Source: Streptococcus suis (GTDB lineage Bacteria > Bacillota > Bacilli > Lactobacillales > Streptococcaceae). Taken from it: a DNA stretch of 64,000 nucleotides. A program made the translations under genes and the position numbers. This document shows positions 34,738 through 44,566 of this stretch, one piece after another. The notes beneath the pieces are model-generated. The model was not told the origin of the DNA. It saw only the letters and a list, made by a program, of their open reading frames with translations, and made no database searches. Each line of letters begins with the position of its first letter. The first letter of the stretch is position 1. The DNA lies in contig NZ_CP082205.1 in assembly GCF_019856455.1 (NCBI RefSeq), positions 1,798,001 through 1,862,000 of the forward strand. The letters are read 5' to 3'.

Positions 34738-35514
34738 TTAGGGTTGATAGAATGGAATAGAAGACTTTCTTCTCCGCAACACAACCATGATAATACCAAC
34801 GAGGATTAACACCCCAGATAGCCATTGGGAAACACGTATTCCCAAGAACATGAGGCTGTCCGTCCGCAAGCCTTCTATCAAAAGGCGACCACAACCATAC
34901 CAGACTAGGTAGAAAGCCGTTATTTCTCCCTGTTTAAGGAATTTGGGCTGTCTACGTAACACACAAACCAAGCCAAAGCCTAGCAAATTCCAGAGAGACT
35001 CAAACAAGAAGGTTGGTTGACGGTAGGCACCATCAATATACATCTGGTCTCGGATAAAGGCTGGCAGGTAGTTCAAACTTTCTACTGCCTTACCATAGGC
35101 CTCTTGGTTAAAGAAATTTCCCCAACGACCGATTGCCTGAGCAATCATGACCGATGGCGCTACAATATCCAAAAAATCCAGGGTATTAATAAAGCGATAC
35201 TGGGTAAAGAAATAAAGGATAATCGCACCTGTAATCAAACCACCATAGATGGCAATACCACCGTTCCAGATAGCGAAGATAGATAAAATGTTATCCTTAT
35301 ATTCACTCCACGAAAAGGCGACGTAGTAAATCCGTGCCCCTATGATAGAAAGCGGAAATGCGATTAGAATAAAATCTAAAATATCATCCTGACGAACTTT
35401 CTTTCGCGGACCCTCTTTTGTCGCCAGATAAACACCTAGAATCAGACCAAGCAAAATACAGATTGCATACCAACGAATTTCTAAGGGACCTAATTTAATC
35501 GCAATAGAATCCAT
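34738..35514 (-). CDS. lgt: Prolipoprotein diacylglyceryl transferase
   Basis: 258 residues, seven membrane segments. The Lgt signature [13 protein letters not shown] near residue 136 and [12 protein letters not shown] near residue 95 are both present. It attaches diacylglycerol to the lipobox Cys of lipoproteins such as PpiA and SusX in this window. It starts two bases after the hprK stop, in the usual hprK-lgt operon. Confidence 0.97.
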   Translation of the reverse strand: MDSIAIKLGPLEIRWYAICILLGLILGVYLATKEGPRKKVRQDDILDFILIAFPLSIIGARIYYVAFSWSEYKDNILSIFAIWNGGIAIYGGLITGAIILYFFTQYRFINTLDFLDIVAPSVMIAQAIGRWGNFFNQEAYGKAVESLNYLPAFIRDQMYIDGAYRQPTFLFESLWNLLGFGLVCVLRRQPKFLKQGEITAFYLVWYGCGRLLIEGLRTDSLMFLGIRVSQWLSGVLILVGIIMVVLRRRKSSIPFYQP

Positions 35515-35516
35515 AA

Positions 35517-36449
35517 TTAAACCTCTTCTCTATTGTGTTCAATTAGATTAGACAAGCGTTCTTCGAAGATTTTCGTTGCATCAAATCCCATCTGTTTGGC
35601 ACGGTAGTTCATGGCTGCTGCTTCAATTACAACAGAAATATTTCGACCGGTTTTTACAGGAATACGTATTTGTGGAATAGCAATTCCTGCTATTTCGATA
35701 CTATCGCCAGAATTTCCCAAACGGTCAAATACCTTACCTGTTTCAAAATTTTCTAAGTAGACAGCCAACTGCACTTCTGATGAATCTTTCACGGCACTAG
35801 CACCATATAGACTCATAATATCGATAATGCCAACTCCTCGAATCTCTAATAAGTGGCGCAGAATTTCTGCAGGTTCACCCCAGAGAGTAACATCGTCTTT
35901 TGCATAGACATCAACACGGTCATCAGCCACCAATCGGTGTCCTCGTTTAACCAACTCAAGACCAGTCTCACTCTTACCGATACCAGAATCGCCCTGGATA
36001 AGCACTCCCATACCGTAAATGTCCATCAAGACACCGTGTACACTCGTCCGCTGAGCCAGGCGACTATCCAAGTAAGAAGACAATTCTCCCGATAGACGAC
36101 TGGTTGCTGTCTTGCTTCGACAGATAGCAATTTGTTTTTCTTTTGCAGCCTTGTACATCTCCTCAGGTATTTCCAAGCCACGTGCCACTATGACAACAGG
36201 GGTTTCTGGCTGGAACATCTGAGAAAGAACCTGATAGCGGTTATGGGCAGTCATGGCCATCAAATAAGACCACTCCTTCATCCCTATCAACTGGATGCGC
36301 TCTGGAGCATAGTAATCAAAATAGCCAGTCATTTCCAATCCTGGTCGGGTAATATCTGCCGTCGTAATTTGCTTTTGCAGGAGCTCTTCCGTACTGTAAG
36401 CACATTCAATCCGCAGATTATCGACCAAATCTTTCACATAAACGGTCAT
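35517..36449 (-). CDS. hprK: HPr kinase/phosphorylase
   Basis: 310 residues from the ATG at 36449 ([13 protein letters not shown]); GAGGGAAG precedes it. Walker [10 protein letters not shown] near residue 153, and the HprK signature [16 protein letters not shown] follows. It phosphorylates HPr on Ser46 and so sets CcpA-dependent carbon catabolite repression, which in this window is likely to act on the sus promoters. Confidence 0.97.
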   Translation of the reverse strand: MTVYVKDLVDNLRIECAYSTEELLQKQITTADITRPGLEMTGYFDYYAPERIQLIGMKEWSYLMAMTAHNRYQVLSQMFQPETPVVIVARGLEIPEEMYKAAKEKQIAICRSKTATSRLSGELSSYLDSRLAQRTSVHGVLMDIYGMGVLIQGDSGIGKSETGLELVKRGHRLVADDRVDVYAKDDVTLWGEPAEILRHLLEIRGVGIIDIMSLYGASAVKDSSEVQLAVYLENFETGKVFDRLGNSGDSIEIAGIAIPQIRIPVKTGRNISVVIEAAAMNYRAKQMGFDATKIFEERLSNLIEHNREEV

Positions 36450-36665
36450 TTCTTCCCTCACTTTCAGTTTTATTATATTATACCATAAGCTAGGGGTTGG
36501 GGGAAAAACAAGGGGCTGATTTGGTAAAAAGAATGAGTTCTTTCTTTTTCTCACAAAATTAGCAAAACTTCTACAGATTAAATGCACTTCTCTTCCTTCG
36601 CTACATATTTTTAACAAATCTGTTATACTTTATATAGATTAATACTTACTATTAAGGAGAAAAAT

Positions 36666-37607
36666 ATGGAACCCTTATTTCTCACACCTGTTATGCACGA
36701 AAAAATTTGGGGGGGCAATCGCCTAAGGACCAACTACCACTACGACATTCCTAGTGAAAAGACTGGGGAATGTTGGGCAATCTCTGCCCACCCAAACGGC
36801 GTAACAACTGTCTCAAACGGTCAATATAAAGGAAGAGGACTGGATGACCTCTATAAGAATGAAAAACATTTATTTGGCAATCCAACAGATGATGTCTTTC
36901 CATTATTAACAAAAATCCTTGATGCAGACGATTGGCTTAGCGTCCAAGTCCATCCCGATGATAGCTATGGCTTAGCTCACGAAGGGGAACTGGGCAAGAC
37001 AGAATGTTGGTACATTTTGGAAGCCGAGGAAGGCGCTAAGATCATTTATGGTCACAATGCCCAATCCAAAGAAGAACTCCGTCAGCAAATCGAAGCTGGA
37101 GATTGGGACAAGCTGTTGACCCATGTACCCGTTAAAAAAGGTGATTTCTTCTTTGTACCAAGCGGCACCATGCACGCCATCGGTAAGGGAATCCTGATTT
37201 TAGAAACCCAACAATCTAGTGATACAACCTACCGTGTCTATGACTTTGACCGCCGTGACGATGCAGGCAACCTCCGTGAACTACACATTGAGAAATCGAT
37301 CGATGTGCTGAACATCGGACCTGTTGCTAATTCCACGCCTGCCCACTTCAAAGCAGGCAATCTTGACTCGACACTTCTGGTTGCCAATCCCTTCTTTACC
37401 GTATATAAATGGAATATCCAACAAGAAATCAAAATGGAACAGACAGTTCCTTACCTGCTGGTCAGTGTCATTGAAGGGGAAGGTGCCATCCAAGTCGGTG
37501 AAACCAGCTACCCTCTTCAAAAAGGAAGCCACTTTATCTTACCAGCCGATGTGACAGACTGGACATTTACAGGACAAATGGACATCATCGCAAGTCACAC
37601 AAACTAA
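36666..37607 (+). CDS. manA: Mannose-6-phosphate isomerase, class I
   Basis: 313 residues. Zn ligands in SVQVHPDD (about residue 97) and GKTECWYIL (about 114). The small streptococcal class I form. It interconverts mannose-6-P and fructose-6-P, linking mannose uptake to glycolysis and GDP-mannose. Preceded by AAGGAG. The RUP-like repeat begins at its stop codon. Confidence 0.95.
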   Translation: MEPLFLTPVMHEKIWGGNRLRTNYHYDIPSEKTGECWAISAHPNGVTTVSNGQYKGRGLDDLYKNEKHLFGNPTDDVFPLLTKILDADDWLSVQVHPDDSYGLAHEGELGKTECWYILEAEEGAKIIYGHNAQSKEELRQQIEAGDWDKLLTHVPVKKGDFFFVPSGTMHAIGKGILILETQQSSDTTYRVYDFDRRDDAGNLRELHIEKSIDVLNIGPVANSTPAHFKAGNLDSTLLVANPFFTVYKWNIQQEIKMEQTVPYLLVSVIEGEGAIQVGETSYPLQKGSHFILPADVTDWTFTGQMDIIASHTN

Positions 37608-37709
37608 TACTCTTCGAAAATCAAAATTATCCGTTGTCAACTTGCCTTGATGAACTCCAGTTCTATCTTCGACTTCGTTTCCTAGGCTACTTTTGATTTT
37701 CATTGAGTA
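37608..37709 (-). repeat. RUP-like repeat, intact copy 3
   Basis: TACTCTTCGAAAATCAAA ... TTTGATTTTCATTGAGTA, inverse orientation to the copy at 11293. Nearly identical to the copy at 62572-62675. Flanked by TA. Confidence 0.85.
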
Positions 37710-37718
37710 TAAGCATAC

Positions 37719-37752
37719 AAAAAAACTTGAGCCTTTAAACTCAAGTTTTTTT
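37719..37752. terminator. Bidirectional terminator between manA and pspC
   Basis: AAAAAAACTTGAG...CTCAAGTTTTTTT, strong A/T-flanked stem. Confidence 0.92.
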
Positions 37753-37755
37753 GCA

Positions 37756-38028
37756 TTATTCAAACCAAGACTTATTTATCTTTTCCGCTTCTTTTATCTT
37801 ACGTGGACCTGTTCCATAGCGTTCCGCGTCCCTATCTTCCTTATATGGTAAAAAATAAGCTGCTGCAATATAGAGAGCAATCAGAAGGAGGAAGGATTTG
37901 CCTAAGAGGAGACCTGCAATAAATATCGCGCGTGTTACCCAGGATTCCCAGCCCAATTTATGCGCTATGCCGGCAAGAACCCCTGATACTATCTTCCCCT
38001 GCCTTACTTTATACAATTCAATTGACAT
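37756..38028 (-). CDS. PspC-domain small membrane protein
   Basis: 90 residues. PspC signature LYKVRQGKIVSGVLAGIAHKLGW at the N-terminus, then a hydrophobic region (LLLGKSFLLLIALYIAAAYFLP) and a basic tail. PspC proteins respond to envelope stress and interact with PspA/LiaF-type systems. Overlaps the upstream gene by 11 bases, so the two are co-translated. Confidence 0.88.
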   Translation of the reverse strand: MSIELYKVRQGKIVSGVLAGIAHKLGWESWVTRAIFIAGLLLGKSFLLLIALYIAAAYFLPYKEDRDAERYGTGPRKIKEAEKINKSWFE

Positions 38029-38779
38029 CTTTTATTCCTTTCACGTAAAAGCCTCCTTGACCTGTTTGTACCTTCAAGAAAAGTAAATCATTACCAGATT
38101 TTTCAAACTGATAGGGACTATTTTTCTTTTTCCGGTTAACCAAGACATGTCCTGATTGCGACTCAATCTGCCCCCGAATTCCCTGGCCTTTGCCAGTTTG
38201 TAAAGTCAAGGGAGCCTGAGCTAGTTGCACATACAAGTGTTGGGGATAACCACCGCAAGTCGTCAAGCGAATATCCTGTTGTTTTTTATCCCTTGAACTG
38301 CGGATAGAAATATCTTCAAATGGTAAGTAATCCAAGCGAGCATCTGCCTGACCAAGTTCCAAATCCAGCACTGACATCCATTCCTGAGGCAAGTTGATTG
38401 TCAAACGACAGGCCAAGCCACTGCTGAAATAGAGGCATTTTTTTTCTACATAAAGATGAGGAAGTCTATCTTCTGGTGCATCTTGATTGTAGCAAATCTC
38501 CACACTAATCTGATTATTTTTAGACTTAGCCAAAGTTAGACGTCCCTCAGATAATTTTAAAAAGAGTGATTCAATACCTTCAAAACTATAGGATTGTTTC
38601 AATTTGGAGGAAGCAAAGACCTTAAAACTTGGCAAGGTAAAATTCAATTTTACTTTTTCTTCCACAAAAAGAAAGTCTGGTTCTTGATTCATTTCCTTAA
38701 AACAGGCACGCGCCTCTTCCTTGGTCAAGACACCTTTTTCATATAACTCAATTAAGCGTTCTTCTCTCTTTTGCGTCAT
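38018..38779 (-). CDS. Uncharacterised protein with SHOCT-like N-terminus and DUF4097-like body
   Basis: 253 residues. Starts with a short helical segment RLIELYEKGVLTKEEARACF that resembles SHOCT modules, followed by beta-rich sequence with repeated short strands (LTLAKSKNNQISVEI, LELGQADARLDYL) typical of DUF4097/LiaF-C-like folds. No membrane segment. Paired with pspC, as in envelope-stress gene sets of streptococci. GAGGTGAG precedes the ATG and an extended -10 (TGATATACT) lies just upstream. Confidence 0.65.
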   Translation of the reverse strand: MTQKREERLIELYEKGVLTKEEARACFKEMNQEPDFLFVEEKVKLNFTLPSFKVFASSKLKQSYSFEGIESLFLKLSEGRLTLAKSKNNQISVEICYNQDAPEDRLPHLYVEKKCLYFSSGLACRLTINLPQEWMSVLDLELGQADARLDYLPFEDISIRSSRDKKQQDIRLTTCGGYPQHLYVQLAQAPLTLQTGKGQGIRGQIESQSGHVLVNRKKKNSPYQFEKSGNDLLFLKVQTGQGGFYVKGIKDVN

Positions 38780-38821
38780 AGACTCACCTCAATTCTACTC
38801 TAGTATATCACATTTCTCCAC

Positions 38822-38846
38822 AAAAAAATCAGCCCGAAGACTGATT
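38822..38846 (-). terminator. Terminator after the SprT-like gene
   Basis: AATCAGTCTTCGGGCTGATTTTTTT on the minus strand. Confidence 0.85.
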
Positions 38847-38848
38847 CT

Positions 38849-39283
38849 CTATTCTTTCAAAGTAAGTTTGCCCCTACACTTCCCACATCGGTATTTTTTT
38901 AGGTCAATGCGGCGCTTGCGCTGGTAGACTTGTCCACAGGACTGACAGGTATACAGCAGGCTTGGCTTGGCAGCTTGTTCCAGTTTGGGAGCATAGCGCA
39001 GGCCGTCCACAGCAGCCAGCAATTCTTTAAAATCCCTGTCTCCGTGCCGATAGCCCTTCTTCTCAAAGTAGAGATGGTAGTGGCAGAGCTCGTGGCGGAC
39101 AATCTTCCGAAAGACTTCTAAACCTTGCTCCTCCAAATGCTTGGGATTGAAGTCCAAATGCCCATCCCTTGGAAAAAAGCGACCACCCGTTGAGCGTAAT
39201 CGCCTGTTCCAGATTGCTACATGCCGAAATTCCTTACCGAAGTCTTGCAGGGAGACTTCTTGCACATACTTATTCAGATCCAT
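38849..39283 (-). CDS. SprT-family zinc metallopeptidase-like protein
   Basis: 144 residues. Zincin motif [11 protein letters not shown] near residue 64 (HExxH) and a C-terminal zinc ribbon CQSC...CGKC near 114-136. SprT/Spartan relatives act on DNA-protein crosslinks in eukaryotes; the bacterial role is unproven. Its start overlaps the tex stop by 14 bases, the usual tex-sprT arrangement in streptococci. Confidence 0.9.
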   Translation of the reverse strand: MDLNKYVQEVSLQDFGKEFRHVAIWNRRLRSTGGRFFPRDGHLDFNPKHLEEQGLEVFRKIVRHELCHYHLYFEKKGYRHGDRDFKELLAAVDGLRYAPKLEQAAKPSLLYTCQSCGQVYQRKRRIDLKKYRCGKCRGKLTLKE

Positions 39284-41426
39284 TTGGTTTCAAGAGGCTA
39301 AGACCGATACGATTGCGTTTGATATCCACTTCGACCACCCAGACGGTTACGATTTCCCCAACAGCGAGGACTTCGCTAGGATGCGGTAAGGCTTGTTGGC
39401 GTCCATTTTTATCCCGTTTACGTTTGACCATGCGTGAAATGTGGACCAGACCATCCTCGTGGACACCGATATCCACAAAGGCTCCAAAGTCCACAATATT
39501 GCGGACCGTGCCTTGCAATTCCTGTCCGACTACCAGGTCCTTGACATCCAAGACATCTTGACGAAGGACTGGTGCTTCAAAGTCATCCCGTAAATCACGA
39601 CCAGGTTTGAGCAAGTCTGCGATGATGTCCTTCAAGGTTTCCTGACCGACACCGATTTTTTCTGCCGTATCTGCAATAGCAACCTGCTTTAATTTTTCCT
39701 GCGCAGCCTCATCTAAGTGGTCAATCGCTAGAAGTTCTAACAGGTTTTCCACAGCCTTGTAAGACTCGGGGTGCACGCCAGTATTGTCCAAAAAGTTAGT
39801 CGCATCAGGGATGCGCAAGAAACCAGCTGCCTGCTCAAAGGCCTTGTCACCCAGACGAGGCACCTTTTTGAGTTGCTGACGAGAGGTCAGAGCACCATTT
39901 TCCTCGCGGTACTTGACAATGTTCTCCGAAATGGTCTTGTTGAGACCAGCCACGTGAGCCAAAAGGGCAGGACTGGCCGTATTAACATTGACACCGACCT
40001 GGTTGACCACCGTATCGACCACAAAATCCAGACTTTCAGACAGAGACTTCTGGTTGACATCGTGCTGGTACTGGCCGACACCGATGGACTTGGGATCGAT
40101 TTTGACCAGCTCAGCCAGAGGGTCTTGCAGACGGCGGGCGATGGAAATGGCAGAGCGTTTTTCCACAGGTAGGTCTGGAAACTCATATCTGGCCAGTTCA
40201 GAAGCTGAATAGACAGATGCTCCGCTTTCATTGACGATAACGTAAGAAACATCTGGGAAGTCCTTGAGTAAATCAGCGACGAAGGCTTCAGATTCACGGC
40301 TGGCCGTTCCATTTCCGATAGCAATGATTTCCACCTGGTATTGCCCAATCAGGTCTGCCAAGTCTTTTTTTGCCTGAGCAATTTGTCGCTGACCAGCCGG
40401 CTCAACTGGATAGATGACCTGAGTTGTCAAGAGTTTTCCAGTCTGGTCCACAACCGCCAGCTTAGCTCCTGTCCGAAAGGCAGGGTCAAAACCAAGGACA
40501 ATCTTGCCTTTTAGAGGAGATACAAGGAGCAGATTTCGTAGGTTTTTAGAGAAGAGCTGGATAGCTCCTTCTTCTGCTTCTTCCGTCAATTCTGTCCGAA
40601 TCCGACGCTCCATAGCAGGCAAAATTTTCTTCTTGATAGCCTGCTGGATGACATCTTTGATGTAGTTATTAGACTGTGGAAAACGCAGCTCAAAGAAGCG
40701 GATCATTTTATCCACATTGTGTTCAAAAGAAACCTTGAGAACACCTAATTTCTCCCCACGATTGATGGCCAAAGTCTTATAACCCTGCATTTTTGCCACT
40801 TTCTCAGAAAAATCATAGTAAATCTGAAAGACTTCTTTTTCATCTGCTTCTTGATCTTTTAGCTCTGAAGTAAGGTTTGAATTGGTCTGTACTTCATGGT
40901 AGACCCAGGCCCGAAGTTTGTTGTCTTCTGAGATAGCTTCGACCAAAATATCCACAGCCCCAGCCAAACAAGCCTGAGCAGTATCAAAACCTTCACAGAT
41001 GAAACTAGCAGCCTGTTCTTCCAAGTCAGCCACATTCTGCAAAATTAGACGAGCCAGCGGGAACAGTCCAGCCTCACGCGCCACCGTTGCCTTGGTCCGA
41101 CGTTTTTCCTTATAAGGCAGGTAGAGTTCTTCCACATCTGCCAACTTTTCTGCTTCCTCGATAGCCTGACGAAGCTGATCTGTCAACTTGCCCTGCTCTT
41201 CAATCTTGGCAAGGACAGTAGCTTTGCGTTCTGCCAGAGCAGTCAAGGCCTTATCACGATCAATGATAGACTTGATGACCACCTCGTCTAAGTTCCCCGT
41301 CACGTCCTTCCGATAACGAGCGATAAAGGGAATGGTGTTGCCTTCAGCCGTCAAAGAGAGAACCGTATCAATCTGTTTTAAACTAACGCCCAATTCCTGA
41401 GCAATTTTCAAATATTTTTCTTCCAT
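39270..41426 (-). CDS. tex: Tex family RNA-binding transcription factor
   Basis: 718 residues from the ATG at 41426 ([15 protein letters not shown]). Tex N-terminal helical region, YqgF/RuvC-like domain ([19 protein letters not shown]), double HhH ([20 protein letters not shown]) and C-terminal S1 domain ([18 protein letters not shown]). It affects toxin and stress gene expression in several bacteria. The extended -10 box lies seven bases before the ATG, with no ribosome site, so the mRNA may be leaderless. Confidence 0.95.
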   Translation of the reverse strand: MEEKYLKIAQELGVSLKQIDTVLSLTAEGNTIPFIARYRKDVTGNLDEVVIKSIIDRDKALTALAERKATVLAKIEEQGKLTDQLRQAIEEAEKLADVEELYLPYKEKRRTKATVAREAGLFPLARLILQNVADLEEQAASFICEGFDTAQACLAGAVDILVEAISEDNKLRAWVYHEVQTNSNLTSELKDQEADEKEVFQIYYDFSEKVAKMQGYKTLAINRGEKLGVLKVSFEHNVDKMIRFFELRFPQSNNYIKDVIQQAIKKKILPAMERRIRTELTEEAEEGAIQLFSKNLRNLLLVSPLKGKIVLGFDPAFRTGAKLAVVDQTGKLLTTQVIYPVEPAGQRQIAQAKKDLADLIGQYQVEIIAIGNGTASRESEAFVADLLKDFPDVSYVIVNESGASVYSASELARYEFPDLPVEKRSAISIARRLQDPLAELVKIDPKSIGVGQYQHDVNQKSLSESLDFVVDTVVNQVGVNVNTASPALLAHVAGLNKTISENIVKYREENGALTSRQQLKKVPRLGDKAFEQAAGFLRIPDATNFLDNTGVHPESYKAVENLLELLAIDHLDEAAQEKLKQVAIADTAEKIGVGQETLKDIIADLLKPGRDLRDDFEAPVLRQDVLDVKDLVVGQELQGTVRNIVDFGAFVDIGVHEDGLVHISRMVKRKRDKNGRQQALPHPSEVLAVGEIVTVWVVEVDIKRNRIGLSLLKPNGSE

Positions 41427-41433
41427 AGCTACT

Positions 41434-41442
41434 ATTATAGCA
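41434..41442 (-). promoter_or_regulatory. Extended -10 promoter of tex, seven bases from the ATG
   Basis: TGCTATAAT on the minus strand, then AGTAGCT and ATG. No Shine-Dalgarno sequence fits in between, so transcription probably starts at or next to the ATG. Confidence 0.5.
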
Positions 41443-41467
41443 TGAAAGCGGTACAAATGACTCAATA

Positions 41468-41494
41468 GAAAAAGCACGTAGATAAACTACATGC
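41468..41494 (-). terminator. Terminator after the aldo/keto reductase gene
   Basis: GCATGTAG-TTTAT-CTACGTGC followed by TTTTTC on the minus strand. Confidence 0.75.
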
Positions 41495-41507
41495 TCTCAA
41501 TAGCTAA

Positions 41508-42350
41508 TTAAAATTCAGCCTGATCCGGGTCAAGTCGACCTTTTACTCCTTCTAGTTTATCCAACTTTGCAACTGCTGTCGGACTAATAGCCAAGCCATC
41601 AATTTCCAAATTCGCCTTAATATTTTCTGGACTAGTTGATTTCGGGAGAGGGAGAAAGCCTTTATCTAGAGACCAAGCCAATGCTAACTGTGCAACACTA
41701 CAACCAGCTTCTTTAGCCAAATCGGCTGCTTCTTGGCTTTGGAAAAGGCTTCCTGTACCAAATGGGCTATAGGCCTCCAAGAGAATCCCTTTTACTTTGC
41801 AGTAAGCAACTAATTCTGACTGAGGAGTTCCTGGAGCTAACATAATCTGATTAGCCATCGGGATAATCTCAGCCGTTTCCAGCAAAGCTTCTAGATGGTG
41901 TTCCATAAAGTTAGAAACTCCAATTACTTTCACTTTTCCAGCACGATAGAGCTCTTCTAATGCCTTCCAAACCTGGGCATTGCGTTCCTTCCAGCCAATG
42001 CTGTCGCGAATAGCCTTTGGATTTGGCCAATGGATTAGTAACAAATCCAGATAATCCACCTGAAGTTTTTGCATGGATTCTTCTACTGAAGCAAGGGTAT
42101 CTTCATAGCCAATCTTGTCATTCCAAACCTTAGTTGTTAAAAAAATGTCCTCACGAGCTAGACCACTATCAGCTATAGCTCGACCAACACTAGCTTCATT
42201 GCCATAAATTTGAGCAGTATCAATATGGCGATAACCAGCTTCCAATGCATAAGAAACCGCACCGTACGCCACTTCACCATCGGGTATCTGCCAAGTTCCA
42301 AAACCAATTTTAGGAACAGTTACACCATTTGAAAACGTATATCTTGTCAT
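41508..42350 (-). CDS. Aldo/keto reductase
   Basis: 280 residues from the ATG at 42350 (GGAGGTC just upstream). TIM-barrel AKR with the catalytic set: Asp and Tyr in RHIDTAQIYGNE, Lys in LTTKVWND, His in LLIHWPNPK. The usual QIELHP is replaced by NQIMLAPGTPQ. Probably reduces 2,5-diketo-gluconate-like or other small carbonyls with NADPH; the substrate is unknown. Single gene with its own terminator. Confidence 0.92.
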   Translation of the reverse strand: MTRYTFSNGVTVPKIGFGTWQIPDGEVAYGAVSYALEAGYRHIDTAQIYGNEASVGRAIADSGLAREDIFLTTKVWNDKIGYEDTLASVEESMQKLQVDYLDLLLIHWPNPKAIRDSIGWKERNAQVWKALEELYRAGKVKVIGVSNFMEHHLEALLETAEIIPMANQIMLAPGTPQSELVAYCKVKGILLEAYSPFGTGSLFQSQEAADLAKEAGCSVAQLALAWSLDKGFLPLPKSTSPENIKANLEIDGLAISPTAVAKLDKLEGVKGRLDPDQAEF

Positions 42351-42465
42351 AAAAGACCTCCTATTTCTTCTATCCCCAGTATAAACTAAATTGTCAATCA
42401 ATACAAAATAATGCGACCTAAAAATAAAAGACACCCGAAAGTGTCTGCTCACATTTATTGTATAC

Positions 42466-42984
42466 TTACTTTTCAAAATTTATTTTCTTGGATAGTTTGT
42501 CGATAACAACAGCTCCAACTAATAGAGAAAGCAATTCTCCTGCTGCTGTTGTCAACCAAGTTAGAAAGAATGGTAAATCATATAAGACTTTTAATTCTAA
42601 AGCAATGGTAAACATAGTTGCCGCAAAAAAGAATGAGAAATAAAAGAAAGCCTTGTTAAATAATCCACCGAATAGATAGTCCTTCTTGTATTTTTCAAAC
42701 AGGATAACTCCCAACGTAACGAAAATTAATGTCGAGAATCCACCCACAAAAAGGTCAATCACGCCAAAACCAATCAAGTTGGAAATCATGCAACCAATGG
42801 TCACGGCGATAATATACTTACGATTATAAAAAGCCAAGAAATTGAGCATTTCAGACAAACGAAACTGAACAGCCCCGAAGGAAATAGCATTCAATGGCGG
42901 TGTCAAGGTAAGAGCGACATAAATCGCCGCTACAAGAGCAATTTCTGCCATATCTCTGGCAGTCCATTTATTAGATGTATTCAT
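42466..42984 (-). CDS. queT: QueT, ECF S component for a queuosine precursor
   Basis: 172 residues, about six membrane segments, with the QueT-family start WTARDMAEIALVAAIYVALT and FGAVQFRLSEMLNFLAFYN. It imports preQ0/preQ1-type precursors with the shared ECF energising module. A preQ1-II riboswitch directly upstream strongly supports the substrate. The ribosome site AAAGGAG lies within the riboswitch. Confidence 0.93.
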   Translation of the reverse strand: MNTSNKWTARDMAEIALVAAIYVALTLTPPLNAISFGAVQFRLSEMLNFLAFYNRKYIIAVTIGCMISNLIGFGVIDLFVGGFSTLIFVTLGVILFEKYKKDYLFGGLFNKAFFYFSFFFAATMFTIALELKVLYDLPFFLTWLTTAAGELLSLLVGAVVIDKLSKKINFEK

Positions 42985-42987
42985 AAA

Positions 42988-43046
42988 ATTCTCCTTTAGC
43001 GAAAAAGCTTAAAATATGCTTGGGTAAAGTGAGCAAGCCCCAAGGG
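42988..43046 (-). promoter_or_regulatory. preQ1-II riboswitch of queT
   Basis: The leader reads CTTGGGGCTTGC...CCCAAGCATATT then AAGC...GCTAAAGGAG. The P2 stem CTTGGG/CCCAAG, the conserved AAGCATATT and the terminal AAAGGAGAA match the preQ1-II (COG4708) class known only in Streptococcaceae. The Shine-Dalgarno sequence pairs in the ligand-bound form, so preQ1 should shut off translation of queT. An extended -10 (TGCTATACT, 43081-43073) sits upstream. Confidence 0.92.
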
Positions 43047-43111
43047 TCATTGAAAATTCAACAACGTTGATTAGTATAGCATATTTTTTCTAAAAATGAT
43101 AGACTAGTCCT

Positions 43112-43549
43112 ATGAAAAAACTATTTTATCAACTCATCAATAACGAAGTTATTCTCTATTTGATTGCAGGTGTGGCAGCAACCCTGGTTTATATGGTCAC
43201 TCGAATGGGACTATTTCTGTTCATCCCATCCATTCTACTAGTAACTCTTTTAGCCAATGCAGTAGCTATCCTCTTTGCCTTTTGGACCAACGACCGTTTC
43301 GTTTTCAAACAAGCCAGAGAGGGTTGGCCTCAACGATTGATCAAGTTTGTATCTGCCCGCATCGCGACCTTGGTCATGGATATGGCCCTAGCCTATCTAT
43401 TAGTACAAGCCTACCCACAATTGATTGGGCAGTTTGTCAACCATGATTTGACACTTGTTAACGCCATCGCCACACTCTTCTCTCAAGTCTTGGTCATTGT
43501 GGTCAACTATTTCTTGAGCAAACTCTTTATCTTTAAAAATACGAAATGA
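43112..43549 (+). CDS. GtrA-family membrane protein
   Basis: 145 residues, four membrane segments, with GtrA pattern ELVE-like start, FWTNDRFVFK near residue 65 and VNYFLSKLFIFK at the C-terminus. GtrA proteins are linked to transfer of lipid-linked sugars for wall polysaccharides. The extended -10 TGATAGACT lies six bases before the ATG with no ribosome site. Divergent from queT and followed by a terminator. Confidence 0.85.
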   Translation: MKKLFYQLINNEVILYLIAGVAATLVYMVTRMGLFLFIPSILLVTLLANAVAILFAFWTNDRFVFKQAREGWPQRLIKFVSARIATLVMDMALAYLLVQAYPQLIGQFVNHDLTLVNAIATLFSQVLVIVVNYFLSKLFIFKNTK

Positions 43550-43574
43550 GGCTCCAACGGAACCTCATTTTTAT
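43544..43574 (+). terminator. Terminator after the GtrA gene
   Basis: AAATGAGGCTCC-AAC-GGAACCTCATTTTT, overlapping the stop codon. Confidence 0.9.
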
Positions 43575-43595
43575 ATATAGCTTGATTTTCCTGCT

Positions 43596-44519
43596 TCATT
43601 CTTTATCTATCGCTGTAAATCTTGCCTTTAGCCTATTCAAGATAGAAACAATATCCCCATCTCTAGCATGAAACTCTTCTACCTGCATACTTTGAACCGT
43701 AGCATTAATCATTGCACCAATGATGAGTACTTGAGCCATAAAAATGAACCAAAGCATAAAAACAAGAAAGACGACAGCTGTTACTATTCTAAAATCCAGC
43801 AACTTATTAGCATAATTATCAACATAAATCGAAAATAACTTTCCAATAGAAGTCATCGTCAACAGAACAAACAACGTTCCTGGAAAAACATATCGAACTT
43901 TTTTTATCCGAACATTTGGCAAAAAGAAATAAAGCATAACCAAGGCGGCAAACAGAGCCATTAAACCTACTAACTGTGTTTGACTAAGAAGCCCCTTCAG
44001 CCAGGCGTCTTCAATAGGAACCAGCTTATTAATATAAGAAAAAACTGCCTGCCCGAAAGTCAAAAGCGTAATACTTAAGAGGATAATTACCTGCAGACCA
44101 ATTCCTAAAAATATGCCAATCAAGTGCCCAATAATAAAATCACGGTGTTCATTGATGCCATAAGCCTTATTAAAGGCCTTCTGCAAAATAGTCATACTAC
44201 GTGACAGGGTCCAAAGAGTTGTCAGAATTGAAATCCCTAACCATGATGACGACGGCTTTGTTAATACAGAAGTGATAAAAGATGAAACCGAAGGATAGAG
44301 CTTGTCTGGCACAAATTCAGCTACAACCGATAAAATCATATCCACATCAAATGGATAATATGGCAGTAAATTCGCAAGAGTTAGAAGAATAGGGAAAATA
44401 GAAATTAACAAATAGTAAGCTACTGCAACACTTGTTACATCGCTATCAGCAGAACGATAAAAAGAAAAGAAGGTTGAGCAGAATGTTTTCAAACCTTCAA
44501 CTATTCTGGTTTTCTTCAT
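43596..44519 (-). CDS. YihY/BrkB-family membrane protein
   Basis: 307 residues from the ATG at 44519 (AGGAGGAGAGA upstream). Six or so membrane segments; the conserved YYLLISIFPILLTLANLL near residue 38 and the LWTLSRSMTILQKAFNKAYG stretch define the family. Often misnamed ribonuclease BN. The role in streptococci is unknown. It lies 47 bases downstream of map and is likely co-transcribed. Confidence 0.88.
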   Translation of the reverse strand: MKKTRIVEGLKTFCSTFFSFYRSADSDVTSVAVAYYLLISIFPILLTLANLLPYYPFDVDMILSVVAEFVPDKLYPSVSSFITSVLTKPSSSWLGISILTTLWTLSRSMTILQKAFNKAYGINEHRDFIIGHLIGIFLGIGLQVIILLSITLLTFGQAVFSYINKLVPIEDAWLKGLLSQTQLVGLMALFAALVMLYFFLPNVRIKKVRYVFPGTLFVLLTMTSIGKLFSIYVDNYANKLLDFRIVTAVVFLVFMLWFIFMAQVLIIGAMINATVQSMQVEEFHARDGDIVSILNRLKARFTAIDKE

Positions 44520-44566
44520 TCTCTCCTCCTTTCTCATTCATCTATTATTCACGACCACACCGAGAA

